Source: an uncultured Lysobacteraceae bacterium (lineage in GTDB: Bacteria; Pseudomonadota; Gammaproteobacteria; Xanthomonadales; Rhodanobacteraceae). From it: a DNA stretch of 20,465 bases. This document shows, piece by piece, positions 8,034 through 15,351 of this stretch (its first letter is position 1; each line of letters starts with the position of its first letter). The translations under genes and the position numbers were made by a program. The notes under the pieces were generated by a model that was not told the origin of the DNA, did no database searches, and worked only from the letters and a program-made list of their open reading frames with translations. Where the stretch lies: positions 1 to 20,465 of the forward strand of contig CAMLSI010000025.1 in assembly GCA_946482585.1 (NCBI GenBank). The letters are read 5' to 3'.

Positions 8034-8921
8034 TCAGAATCCGAACAGCAACAGCAGCGCGATCGCGCCGCCGATCGCGGCCGCAGCGCCGATGAGCCAC
8101 CAGATCTCGTTGCGGCTCGCGGCGGTTTCCACGGTCTCCGCGGCGGCGGGTTTGGGTTTGCCGGCCGGCGGATCGGGCAAGGTCACCGCTTGCATGGTCT
8201 GCGTGATCGCGGGCGCGAAACCGGGGCTGCGTTCTTCGACGAGCTCGCCGCGCAGCGGCAGTCCCGGCGCTTCGAGCAGGAAGCGGTTGCGATCGAATGC
8301 GATCTGATCGCCCGGATGCAGCACGGCGTCGCGCACCTGCACGCCGTTGACGAAGGTGCCGTTGGACGAGCCGAGGTCGCGCAGGTAGATGCCGTCGCCG
8401 TTGTTTTCGATCATCGCGTGGCGGCGCGACATCTCGGGCTCGTCGAGCACGAGGTCGCATTCGTTGCCGCGGCCGATCGTGAGCCGTCCGCGTACCGCCA
8501 CGATGCGGCCGAACTGTGCGCCGGAAACGCCGCGCAGCACGACTTTCGGCGGAACCGCGCGCGCGCGCGTTTCCGCGTCGGCGGGGCTCGCATTCTCGCT
8601 GGGCACCGAGGTGCGGATGACTTCGTCGCGCTCGGGTTTCACGACGATCTGCACCGTATCGACGCTGAGCACGTCGCCGAGCCGGACGATGCCTTTTTCG
8701 CGCACGGGGCGCGCGTTCAGGTGGGTATGGGCACGCGGATCGAGCACGCTGAGCGTGAGGCCGCGGCCGTCGATCTCCAGACGCGCGTGATGCGGCGCGA
8801 TGCCGCTGCCGCCGAGCACGATCTGGTTGTCCCGATCGGAGCCTATTCCACAAACGCCGGGCGCCAGCACGAAATCGGGGTGCTCGCCGTTCGGAAAGCT
8901 CAAGCGCGCGCGAATTTCCAT
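8034..8921 (-). CDS. Tandem FHA-domain protein with C-terminal membrane anchor
   Basis: This 295-residue protein has two forkhead-associated domains followed by a low-complexity Pro/Ala/Lys linker and one C-terminal hydrophobic helix (about 273-295, WWLIGAAAAIGG onward) that runs to the last residue, as in a tail anchor. FHA2 (about 140-215) has the full phosphothreonine-binding signature: GRGNECD at 150-156, MSRRH at 164-168 and DLGSSNGTFVNG at 182-193. FHA1 (about 20-95) keeps the fold pattern (GSDRDNQIVL, 27-36) but has IAPHH and HTHLN where the Ser-Arg-His and Asn-Gly residues should be, so it probably no longer binds phosphothreonine. The ATG at 8921 is the only start that leaves FHA1 whole, and its ribosome binding site is weak. 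It is last in the operon, 62 nt after the porin gene. An upstream gene encodes a Ser/Thr kinase, so this is a likely phospho-reader for it. Confidence 0.88.
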   Translation of the reverse strand: MEIRARLSFPNGEHPDFVLAPGVCGIGSDRDNQIVLGGSGIAPHHARLEIDGRGLTLSVLDPRAHTHLNARPVREKGIVRLGDVLSVDTVQIVVKPERDEVIRTSVPSENASPADAETRARAVPPKVVLRGVSGAQFGRIVAVRGRLTIGRGNECDLVLDEPEMSRRHAMIENNGDGIYLRDLGSSNGTFVNGVQVRDAVLHPGDQIAFDRNRFLLEAPGLPLRGELVEERSPGFAPAITQTMQAVTLPDPPAGKPKPAAAETVETAASRNEIWWLIGAAAAIGGAIALLLLFGF

Positions 8922-8983
8922 CAGCTGACCGGCCCACTCCGTTGAATGACGCGGTGGCAATTTAGCACGAGGTCCCCGGGGGA

Positions 8984-10099
8984 TTACCAGCGTGCGCCGA
9001 CGTCGAACAGGATGCGATCGGTGTGTTCGGACAGGCCGTCGCGCTGCTCGTGAAACGCCGCGAGACGCAGATTCCAGCGCTCGTCGATCCCGTAGCCGAC
9101 CCATGGCATGAAGCCATGCGTGAAACTGTGGAACCACCAATCGTCTTCGTTGAACGCGGCCAGTACCGCGTCGCGCTGTATGCGCTGGTTCGAATAGCCG
9201 AACTCCCAGCCGCCCGGACGAAAGCGGCTGCCGAGCACGAGACTGAAACGCGCGCCGTCGCGCTGATCGTCGGCGCCGAGATTGCGCACGATATCCAGCC
9301 GCGCTTCGAGCGGCCATTCGCCGAGTGCTGTGCGGCCGACCAGTTGCAGGTCCAGCAGGCGATAGTCGCTGAGCAACGGCCCGGTCGCGGGGACGCGCCG
9401 GTTCGTGCGCGTGAGTCCTTGCCGCGTGAGCTGACCCAGGTCGGAAAAATCCAGATAGCCCAGCAACACCGCCGCATTCGTCGGCGCGCCTTCGCGCCAG
9501 CGCCAGGCGAGTTGCGCCGCGGCGATGCGCGTATCGTCGTCGTAGAGATGCTGCGCGGCAAAGCCGCCGACGACGAGCTGCAGGCGACTGTAGTCGCCGA
9601 GCGAGAAGGACTGGTCGAGGCTGACGCCGGCCGGACGCAGGTCCGCGTCCCAGGTCAGCGGCGACAGCTCCAGCGGAAAGGCGGCCTTGCCGATCAGCAC
9701 GCGCGTGTTCTCGCCGGGCTGCCAGCGCATCCAGAGTTGGTCGACGTTGGCGTGATCGCTGCGCTCGTTGTCGTTGTTCATGCGGTTGTCGGCGTTGTCG
9801 TCGCTGCCCTGCGCGAGTTCGATCGCGGCGCCGAAACTGAGCTCGGGCATCGCGGCGAATTCGCCGCCGAGACGTCCGCGACCGCGCCAGCGGCTCACGG
9901 TGCGGTCGTTGAGCAACCCTTCCACGTGGTCGTAGCGTACGAGCAGATCGCCGAACCAGCTCCAGCGCGATGCCGGCGCGGCCTCCTCGGCGGCGGCATC
10001 GAGAATGCCGTCCTGGGCCTGCGCGACACCGGAGAACATCGTCGCGAGTGCGAGCGCCGCGAGACTTCCGAACCGGGTTCCGAGCGTGAAGGCGCGCAT
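8984..10099 (-). CDS. Putative outer-membrane porin-like beta-barrel
   Basis: The product has 371 residues with a Sec signal peptide. The N-terminus is MRAFTLGTRF, the hydrophobic core is at about 11-25 and the likely cleavage follows AQA at residue 28. The mature part alternates hydrophobic and polar residues, is rich in Trp, Tyr, Arg and Asp, contains many R/D/N turns (for example DDNADNRMNNDNERS), and ends in a C-terminal Trp (GARW), the usual signal for insertion of outer-membrane barrels. It resembles putative porins of the Porin_5/phosphate-selective type in general layout, but I cannot assign a substrate. The ATG lies 2 nt after the kinase stop codon, so translation is probably coupled. 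A longer in-frame reading upstream runs antisense-frame through the kinase gene and is not real. The function in the operon could be uptake, or sensing together with the cupredoxin and kinase. Confidence 0.85.
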   Translation of the reverse strand: MRAFTLGTRFGSLAALALATMFSGVAQAQDGILDAAAEEAAPASRWSWFGDLLVRYDHVEGLLNDRTVSRWRGRGRLGGEFAAMPELSFGAAIELAQGSDDNADNRMNNDNERSDHANVDQLWMRWQPGENTRVLIGKAAFPLELSPLTWDADLRPAGVSLDQSFSLGDYSRLQLVVGGFAAQHLYDDDTRIAAAQLAWRWREGAPTNAAVLLGYLDFSDLGQLTRQGLTRTNRRVPATGPLLSDYRLLDLQLVGRTALGEWPLEARLDIVRNLGADDQRDGARFSLVLGSRFRPGGWEFGYSNQRIQRDAVLAAFNEDDWWFHSFTHGFMPWVGYGIDERWNLRLAAFHEQRDGLSEHTDRILFDVGARW

Positions 10100-10101
10100 G
10101 G

Positions 10102-12816
10102 TCAGGCTCGCAACTGGGCGATCGCCGCCGCCAGTTCGGTCGCGCTGGCCGGACGGTCCGCGCGATTGCGCTTGAGGCACGCGAGGATCAGCGCTTCCAG
10201 TTCGGGCCGGATTTCCGGCCACAGCGCGGACGGTCGCGCCGGCTCGGCTTGCATCTGCGCCATGTAGATCTCCATCGTGTTCGAACCGCTGTAAGGCAGC
10301 GCGCCGCAGAACATCTCGGTCATGAGAACGCCGCAGGAATAGATATCCGCACGTTCGTCGACTTCCTCGCCGGCCAGCTGCTCGGGCGCGCAGTAGTTCG
10401 GCGTGCCGAGGAAGGTGCCGGGCTGAGTGTGCCCCGGCGTCGCGCGGCGCGCCGGCCGTGCGATGCCGAAGTCCATGAGCTTGGCGTTGCCGTTGGCTTC
10501 GAGGATCAGGTTCTCGGGCTTGATGTCCCGGTGCAGCACGCCGACCTCGTGCGCGGCCGCAAGACCCGCGGCGAGCTGGCGCGCGATGCGCAGGCCCGCG
10601 GAATACGGGACGCGCTTGGCTTCGCGCAGCAGATAACGCAAGGTCATGCCGCGCACGTATTCCATCGAGATGTACGGCAGGCCGTTGACTTCGCCGAAAT
10701 CGAAGGTGCGCAGCACGTTGGGATGCGTGATGCGGCGTGCGAGCTTGATCTCGCTCTTCAGGCGGTCGAGCTGTTCGGCATCGAGCAGCGCCCCCGGCTT
10801 GAGCATCTTGAGCGCGACCACGTCGTCGAGCTCGAGGTCGTGCGCCTTGTAGACCACGCCCATGCCGCCGGCCCCGAGCACGGACAGCACGCGGTAGCGC
10901 CCGCCCAGAGTGGCGCCCGGCGCGAGTTCGCCTGCGTCGCGCGCACCGCGCGTCGCCGCGACGGGTGCGCTCGGCGCGCGCGGCGTCACCGCCGCGGCGC
11001 CGCGCGGCACCGTGGCGTTGTCCTCGCTCGCGAACGGCGCAGACGCGACCGGCGCGGGCAGTCGCTGCAGCAGGTCGGCCGTCGGCGCGTAGTACTGCTT
11101 GCTGCTGAAACCGCCGGTCGCGACCGCGACGGCGTCCGCGCCGAATTCGCTGCGCAGCGACTCGCCGCTGCTGCGGCCGGCCAGGATCTGGCCCGGCGCC
11201 GCATCGCAGAGCAGCCGGTCGATCTGCACCTGCACGGCACCGATCAGTTGCGCGTCGCCGCCGGCATCGGCCAACACGACCGGACCGTCGGCGAGCGCCG
11301 CAGCCGGCGGCGTCGCGGTCGCGAGTTCGTCGCGCAGCACACCCAGCGCATCGTGCAGCCGCTGCGGACCGCTGAAGGCGAGTGTCCAGCGCGCGCCGGG
11401 GCCGCGCAGACACAGCGCGCCGTTGTGCGCGGCAGCGGCGCAGAGGCGCGCATGGACCTGGGCGTTGCCATCGACGACCTGTTCGGGCGGCGTCTGCGCG
11501 GGGGCGGTCAGCAGGTGGCGATATTCGAGGCCGAGCAGCACCGCCGACTCGCGGCGAGCGGGAACGACCGGTGTCATCGGCTGCGTATGCACAGTCACGC
11601 CGGAACCTTCCTGCCCCGGTTCCGGCAGGAAGCGTGCGAGGTTGCCGACATAGCCTTCCATGTCGCTTTTCTCGCGCAGATCCGACAGCAGCGAATCGAA
11701 CGCGCGCGCGAGCCGCGCGAGTTCGTCCTGGCCTTGTCCCTGGGTGCCGAGGCGGGTCTGGAAATTGCCGGCCGCAGCCTGCTCGGCCGCGGCCGCCATG
11801 GTCGACACGGGCCGCAGGATGCCCTTGGAGATCAGGTACGACAGCGGCAGCGCGAGCAGCATCGTGATCAGCCCGCCGAGCAGCACGCTGTTGAGGATCG
11901 CGCGATAGCTCGCGACGACCTGTTCCGACGAGGCGAGCACCATGACCTGGCCCAGATCGGCCGCGTCGGCCGCCGCGGTCGGTGATGTGCGGGCGACCCA
12001 GTCCTGTCCGGCCAGATTCAGATGCGTGCCGTCGTTGCCGGGCGTCTTCGCCGGCAGGCTGCCGACGCTGAGGACGTTCTCGCGCAGCGCATTGGCCAGC
12101 GGCGCATCGAGCGAGGTCGCGACGAGCGCGGGCTTGCCGCCGAGCGGCATCCAGAAGGCGATCTCCGCGCCGCTGACCTGCGCGACCTTCTTCGCGAGCG
12201 CGTCGTCGACGGCCTGCGCGAGCAGCAGGAAGCCGACCACGTTCTGGTCCTGCGCCAGCGGCACGATCGCGGCCTGATAGAGCTTGCCGTCGAGCCGCCA
12301 GTAGCCGCTGAGCGGCCGCGCCTCGGCGAGCGCCGGTGCGACCAGCGGATCGGCGGCCAGGGATTCGGTGAACGCTTCGGTCTGATCGGTGCGGGCGAGC
12401 ACGTCGCCCTTGCCGTCGAGCAGGATGCCAAGGCTGAAGCCGATGTCCTTCTGCCGGTCGCCGAGCAGGTCGCGCATCGACATGGTGTCGGGCGCGGCAT
12501 CGCCGCCGAGGCCGGGCAGGTTGCTCGTGCTGTTCGCGTCGGCGATGTATTTGACGAAACTCGCGTCGGACGCGACGAGGCGCAGGCTCAGCTCGAGCTG
12601 CTCGAGGCGATGTTGCTCGAATTCGCGCTGCGCGGCTTCGCTGGTGGTCAGGGTCTTGCCGATGGCGCGGTCGGCGATGCGTTTGCCCTGCACGTAGGTC
12701 ACGACGATCGCGGCGCTGACCGCGAGCACGATCATCAGCGCCATCGCGAGGAAGAAGCGGATCGCGAGCGGCAGCGCGAACCCGCCTTGCCGCCGGTGCC
12801 CCTCAATAGCCGCCAT
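10102..12816 (-). CDS. Cache-HAMP transmembrane Ser/Thr protein kinase with degenerate cyclase domain
   Basis: This is a 904-residue inner-membrane receptor kinase. In order: a transmembrane helix (about 17-42); a periplasmic sensor of double-Cache type (about 45-300, with features such as GILLDGKGDVLARTD and FLLLAQAVDD); a second helix (about 307-329); HAMP (about 330-385); a domain at about 422-560 resembling class III adenylate/guanylate cyclases but lacking their metal-binding Asp residues; an Ala/Pro linker (585-635); and a Hanks-type kinase (640-900). The kinase is complete: glycine loop GAGGMG 648-653, K670, E689, HRD 762-764 with K766 and N769, DFG 782-784, APE 810-812. The sensor is N-terminal and the kinase C-terminal, the reverse of PknB-type receptors. 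The ATG has AGGAG 5 nt upstream and overlaps the cupredoxin gene by 14 nt. Kinase activity is expected from the motifs, but ligand and targets are unknown. Confidence 0.93.
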   Translation of the reverse strand: MAAIEGHRRQGGFALPLAIRFFLAMALMIVLAVSAAIVVTYVQGKRIADRAIGKTLTTSEAAQREFEQHRLEQLELSLRLVASDASFVKYIADANSTSNLPGLGGDAAPDTMSMRDLLGDRQKDIGFSLGILLDGKGDVLARTDQTEAFTESLAADPLVAPALAEARPLSGYWRLDGKLYQAAIVPLAQDQNVVGFLLLAQAVDDALAKKVAQVSGAEIAFWMPLGGKPALVATSLDAPLANALRENVLSVGSLPAKTPGNDGTHLNLAGQDWVARTSPTAAADAADLGQVMVLASSEQVVASYRAILNSVLLGGLITMLLALPLSYLISKGILRPVSTMAAAAEQAAAGNFQTRLGTQGQGQDELARLARAFDSLLSDLREKSDMEGYVGNLARFLPEPGQEGSGVTVHTQPMTPVVPARRESAVLLGLEYRHLLTAPAQTPPEQVVDGNAQVHARLCAAAAHNGALCLRGPGARWTLAFSGPQRLHDALGVLRDELATATPPAAALADGPVVLADAGGDAQLIGAVQVQIDRLLCDAAPGQILAGRSSGESLRSEFGADAVAVATGGFSSKQYYAPTADLLQRLPAPVASAPFASEDNATVPRGAAAVTPRAPSAPVAATRGARDAGELAPGATLGGRYRVLSVLGAGGMGVVYKAHDLELDDVVALKMLKPGALLDAEQLDRLKSEIKLARRITHPNVLRTFDFGEVNGLPYISMEYVRGMTLRYLLREAKRVPYSAGLRIARQLAAGLAAAHEVGVLHRDIKPENLILEANGNAKLMDFGIARPARRATPGHTQPGTFLGTPNYCAPEQLAGEEVDERADIYSCGVLMTEMFCGALPYSGSNTMEIYMAQMQAEPARPSALWPEIRPELEALILACLKRNRADRPASATELAAAIAQLRA

Positions 12817-13468
12817 CGCTGCTCCTGCCGTAGGGTTTTCCGAACTTGTTCATGTGTGGCGGAATCTTTTTTTGCGCAAGCTCGAGCTTGATCGTGACGG
12901 GCTCGGCCTTGCCGGCGACGACCTCCGCATGCCACGGCGTCGCCCGGTCCAGCCAGACCACGAGATCGCCCTTGCCCGCGGGCAGGTCCTTGAGACGGAA
13001 CTTGCCCTGCGCATCGGGCCGCACGAAGAACGGCGTGTCGAGCACGAGGATGTGGCCGACCATCGAGTGGTGAACGTTGCAGTAGACGCGTACGTAGCCC
13101 GCATGGTCGAAGCGCTGTGCCTTGCCCTCGCCCTGGCCGTAGAGACCGATGTCGAAGCCGTTGTCTTTCGAGGTCGAGAACGCGTTGTGCAGGATCGGAT
13201 CCTGATTCGGGAAGCGGACCTCGGTGCCGACCGTGACCGGCAGGATGCGCGGCGCGAACTGCTTGCGCAGCGTGACCATCTCGACCGGCTGCCGGGCCGC
13301 CGCGACCGCGACCGGTACCGTCGGCCGGAAATACACGACGGCCTCGGCGGCTTCTTCGGGTCGAAGCTCCTTGCCGTCGAGCGTGAGCGTGATCCGCCCC
13401 TCTATCGTTGCGGCGCCCGCGACGCACGGCGTCAGCATGGCCGCCCACAGCAGCGATCTCAGATGCAC
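12803..13468 (-). CDS. Secreted cupredoxin-like (methylamine-utilization/plastocyanin type) protein
   Basis: The 221-residue product begins with a signal peptide (hydrophobic at about 4-18, probable cleavage after VAGAA near residue 20), so it should act in the periplasm. A central region resembles cupredoxins, with a type 1 copper-like ligand set: H94 in ILHNAFS, then C130, H133/H134 and M136 in YCNVHHSM. A later part (about 143-195, DAQGKFRLKDLPAGKGD) has the look of a carboxypeptidase-regulatory or transthyretin-like beta fold. Proteins of this shape are often labelled methylamine utilization protein without evidence for that role. The start is GTG at 13466-13468, with AGGG 5 nt upstream and the signal peptide immediately after. 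A longer frame to 13624 adds an Arg/Cys-rich segment that is not a signal peptide. It is first in a four-gene operon, so it may present copper or a redox cue to the sensor kinase. Confidence 0.82.
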   Translation of the reverse strand: MHLRSLLWAAMLTPCVAGAATIEGRITLTLDGKELRPEEAAEAVVYFRPTVPVAVAAARQPVEMVTLRKQFAPRILPVTVGTEVRFPNQDPILHNAFSTSKDNGFDIGLYGQGEGKAQRFDHAGYVRVYCNVHHSMVGHILVLDTPFFVRPDAQGKFRLKDLPAGKGDLVVWLDRATPWHAEVVAGKAEPVTIKLELAQKKIPPHMNKFGKPYGRSSDGGY

Positions 13469-13489
13469 GTCGGCCCTACCCCGCTTCCA

Positions 13490-13535
13490 TTGGACTGCCT
13501 CGCAGCAGTCGATCCGTTGGACTGCCTCGCGGCAG
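13490..13535 (-). repeat. Tandem 27-bp-period repeat upstream of the cupredoxin-kinase operon
   Basis: Two copies of TTGGACTGCCTCGC(A/G)GCAG occur at 13490-13508 and 13517-13535, starts 27 bp apart, one mismatch in 19. Each copy can form a small hairpin: CTGCC-TCGC-GGCAG in the second, CTGC-N6-GCAG in the first. They lie 22-67 nt before the GTG of the operon, between a candidate promoter and the start codon. Two spaced, near-identical dyads suggest an operator for a dimeric regulator or paired leader-RNA hairpins. Confidence 0.6.
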
Positions 13536-13569
13536 CCGGCTTGAAATGCGCGTCCCCGCCGCAATCGTG

Positions 13570-13581
13570 GCCGCATGCGGC
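13570..13581. repeat. Perfect 12-bp palindrome GCCGCATGCGGC
   Basis: A perfect dyad lies in the 204-nt divergent region between the cupredoxin operon and the PHA-system gene. It could be a regulator site, but a short GC palindrome can also arise by chance in this base composition. Confidence 0.3.
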
Positions 13582-13612
13582 ACTGCGTCACGCCGACTAC
13601 GCGGCCTCGGGC

Positions 13613-13640
13613 ATCATAGAGCAAAGCTCCCGGGCCACAA
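13613..13640 (-). promoter_or_regulatory. Candidate promoter of the cupredoxin-kinase-porin-FHA operon
   Basis: On the minus strand TATGAT (13613-13618, 5 of 6 to the -10 consensus) is preceded after 16 nt by TTGTGG (13635-13640), which matches only TTG of the -35. The leader to the GTG would be about 140 nt and would contain the palindrome and the tandem repeat. Visual match only. Confidence 0.35.
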
Positions 13641-13672
13641 GCCTCGTTTCTCTTTCACTGCGGAACCCAGCA

Positions 13673-13954
13673 ATGCCCTCGATCGATATTCGCCACAAGC
13701 ACGCAAAACCCGTCAAGGAAGCCAAGATCGCGGTGACGGAGGTGGCTGAGGAAATCTCCAGGAAGTTCGACCTGACCTGGGGCTGGAACGGCAACGTGCT
13801 GCATTTCGAGCGCTCGGGCGTGAACGGCAAGATCGCGCTCGAGAAGGGACTGGTCCACGTCACCGCCGAACTGGGTTTTCTGCTGTCCATGCTAAAGCCG
13901 GCGGTGGAGAAGGAAATCGAGAAGCGCCTGGTGCAGCACTTCGGCACGGCCTGA
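13673..13954 (+). CDS. Polyhydroxyalkanoic acid system family protein
   Basis: The 93-residue product fits the small PHA granule-region protein family (the TIGR02610 type): it starts MPSIDIRHKH, contains WNGNVLHFERSGVNGKI in the middle and ends with an amphipathic Lys/Glu-rich helix (AVEKEIEKRLVQHFG). The family is found beside PHA genes and its biochemical role is poorly known. It has no signal or membrane segment and is probably cytosolic or granule-bound. I chose the ATG at 13673 because the family N-terminus begins there. The preceding GGAA is a weak ribosome binding site. The longer frame upstream runs antisense through the cupredoxin gene and is not real. A patatin-like gene and a phasin gene follow on the same strand, which supports the PHA assignment. 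Confidence 0.88.
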   Translation: MPSIDIRHKHAKPVKEAKIAVTEVAEEISRKFDLTWGWNGNVLHFERSGVNGKIALEKGLVHVTAELGFLLSMLKPAVEKEIEKRLVQHFGTA

Positions 13955-13957
13955 GCG

Positions 13958-13997
13958 CCGCCGGGATCGCCGGCCGGTTTCGCCGCCGGCCCGGCGG
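13958..13997 (+). other. GC-rich hairpin after the PHA-system gene
   Basis: CCGCCGGG (13958-13965) and CCCGGCGG (13990-13997) pair as an 8-bp stem around a GC-rich, itself structured 24-nt interior, starting 3 nt after the stop codon. There is no T-run, so it may attenuate rather than stop transcription into the patatin gene. Confidence 0.35.
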
Positions 13998-14020
13998 GAC
14001 GGCCACCGGTACAACGACGA

Positions 14021-14050
14021 TCAGTCCGACTACAGTCAGTCCGAATACAA
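14021..14050 (+). repeat. Two tandem 15-bp repeats upstream of the patatin gene
   Basis: TCAGTCCGACTACAG (14021-14035) is directly followed by TCAGTCCGAATACAA (14036-14050), 13 of 15 identical. They end 29 nt before the patatin ATG, in a non-coding spacer, so they are either a regulator site or a slippage duplication. Confidence 0.5.
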
Positions 14051-14079
14051 TCGGCCGGATCTTCCGATAGCGGATCGCC

Positions 14080-15351
14080 ATGCTCGTCATCCAGGCCGCC
14101 AGCCAACCGTCCCAGCTGCGCCGCACATCGCGCATCGGCCTCGCCGTCGCCGGCGGCGGGCCGTTAGGGGGCATCTACGAACTCGGCGCGCTGTGCGCGA
14201 TCCAGGACGCGGTATGCGGGCTCGACGCCGAAGCGCTCGACGTCTACGTCGGCGTGAGTTCCGGCGCGTTCCTCGTCGCCGGCCTGGCGAACCGGCTGAG
14301 TCCAGCCGAGATGTGCCGCATTTTCCTGACCAGCGAGTCGCACGAGGCGCGTTTCCGGCCCGATCTGTTCGTGCAGCCGGCGCTGCTCGAGTACCTGCGC
14401 TGCAGCTGGCGCGCCCCGGGACTGCTGTTCGACTGGCTCGTCGACATTGCGCGTCGCCCGCTGCAGCAAAGCCTGACCGACAATCTCGTGCGGCTCGCCA
14501 GCCTGCTGCCGACCGGCCTGTTCGACAACGAGCAGATCGAGGCCTTCCTGCGCGGCGTGTTCACCCGCAACGGCCGCAGCAACGATTTCCGTACGCTGTC
14601 GCGCAAGCTCTACGTGATCGCAGTCGAACTCGACAGCGGCAAGGCCATACGCTTCGGCGCGCCGGGCTTCGACGACGTGCCGATCTCGCGCGCCATCCAG
14701 GCGAGCTCGGCCCTGCCCGGCCTTTATCCGCCGGTGCGCATCCGCGATCGTTTCTATGTCGACGGTGCGCTGCAGCGCACGCTGCATGCGTCGGTCGCGC
14801 TCGACGAAGGCGCCGACCTCGTCATCGGCATCAATCCGCTCGTCCCGTTCGACGCGACGCGGAGCGGCGACGCCGCCGCGAGCCTGGTCGAGCGCGGCCT
14901 GCCTGCAGTGCTGTCGCAGACCTTCCGCACCTTGCTGCAGTCGCGCATGCAGGCCAGCCTGTCGAAGTACCGCAGCCACTACGCCGCAGCCGACGTCGTG
15001 CTGTTCGAGCCCAACGCCGACGATGCGCGCATGTTCTTCACCAACGTGTTCAGCTACGGCGACCGGCTCCAGGTCGCCGAGCACGCCTACCGCTCGACCC
15101 TGGCCGACCTGCGCGCGCGGCGCGCGGATCTGGAGCCGGTACTCGCCCGCCACGGCCTCGCACTCGATACGTCCGTGCTCGACGACGCGAACCGGACCCT
15201 GCGCGCGGGACTCGGTACGGCGCCGGCGCCGCGCACCCCGGCGACGGACCGGCTGCGCGGGGCGCTCGACGAGCTCGAAACGCTGGTAGCCCCCGCGCCG
15301 CGGACGCGGACGCGGACGCGGACGCGCAAGCCGGCGCGCGGCCACTCGTAG
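14080..15351 (+). CDS. Patatin-like phospholipase family protein
   Basis: This 423-residue serine hydrolase has the patatin catalytic dyad layout. The oxyanion glycines are GGGPLGG at 25-31, the nucleophile is S60 in GVSSG (58-62), and the catalytic Asp is D228 in FYVDGAL. Patatins hydrolyse acyl esters. Members occur as phospholipases, lipases and, in some bacteria, as PHA-granule proteins. No signal peptide or membrane helix is evident, so the protein should be cytoplasmic. It lies between a PHA-system gene and a phasin gene on the same strand, which makes a role at the granule plausible: PHA depolymerisation, or turnover of granule-surface lipid. The C-terminus is a basic tail with an RTRTRTRTRK stretch encoded by a hexanucleotide repeat. 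The ATG at 14080 has only a weak upstream purine run (GCGGA). The substrate is not determined by sequence. Confidence 0.88.
   Translation: MLVIQAASQPSQLRRTSRIGLAVAGGGPLGGIYELGALCAIQDAVCGLDAEALDVYVGVSSGAFLVAGLANRLSPAEMCRIFLTSESHEARFRPDLFVQPALLEYLRCSWRAPGLLFDWLVDIARRPLQQSLTDNLVRLASLLPTGLFDNEQIEAFLRGVFTRNGRSNDFRTLSRKLYVIAVELDSGKAIRFGAPGFDDVPISRAIQASSALPGLYPPVRIRDRFYVDGALQRTLHASVALDEGADLVIGINPLVPFDATRSGDAAASLVERGLPAVLSQTFRTLLQSRMQASLSKYRSHYAAADVVLFEPNADDARMFFTNVFSYGDRLQVAEHAYRSTLADLRARRADLEPVLARHGLALDTSVLDDANRTLRAGLGTAPAPRTPATDRLRGALDELETLVAPAPRTRTRTRTRKPARGHS
15301..15324 (+). repeat. Hexanucleotide repeat (CGGACG)x4 inside the patatin gene
   Basis: Four exact copies of CGGACG encode the alternating Arg-Thr stretch near the C-terminus. 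The unit is a multiple of three, so changes in copy number would alter tail length without shifting the frame. Confidence 0.85.

Noticed and set aside
8984..11413. An apparent 809-residue porin fused to an upstream Arg/Ala-rich segment
   Set aside because: The upstream part is an out-of-frame reading of the kinase gene. A good signal peptide with its own ATG at 10099 follows the kinase stop by 2 nt.
13469..13624. N-terminal extension of the cupredoxin protein to 13624
   Set aside because: The added residues are Arg/Cys-rich and would bury the signal peptide. The tandem repeat and the candidate promoter fall in this stretch.
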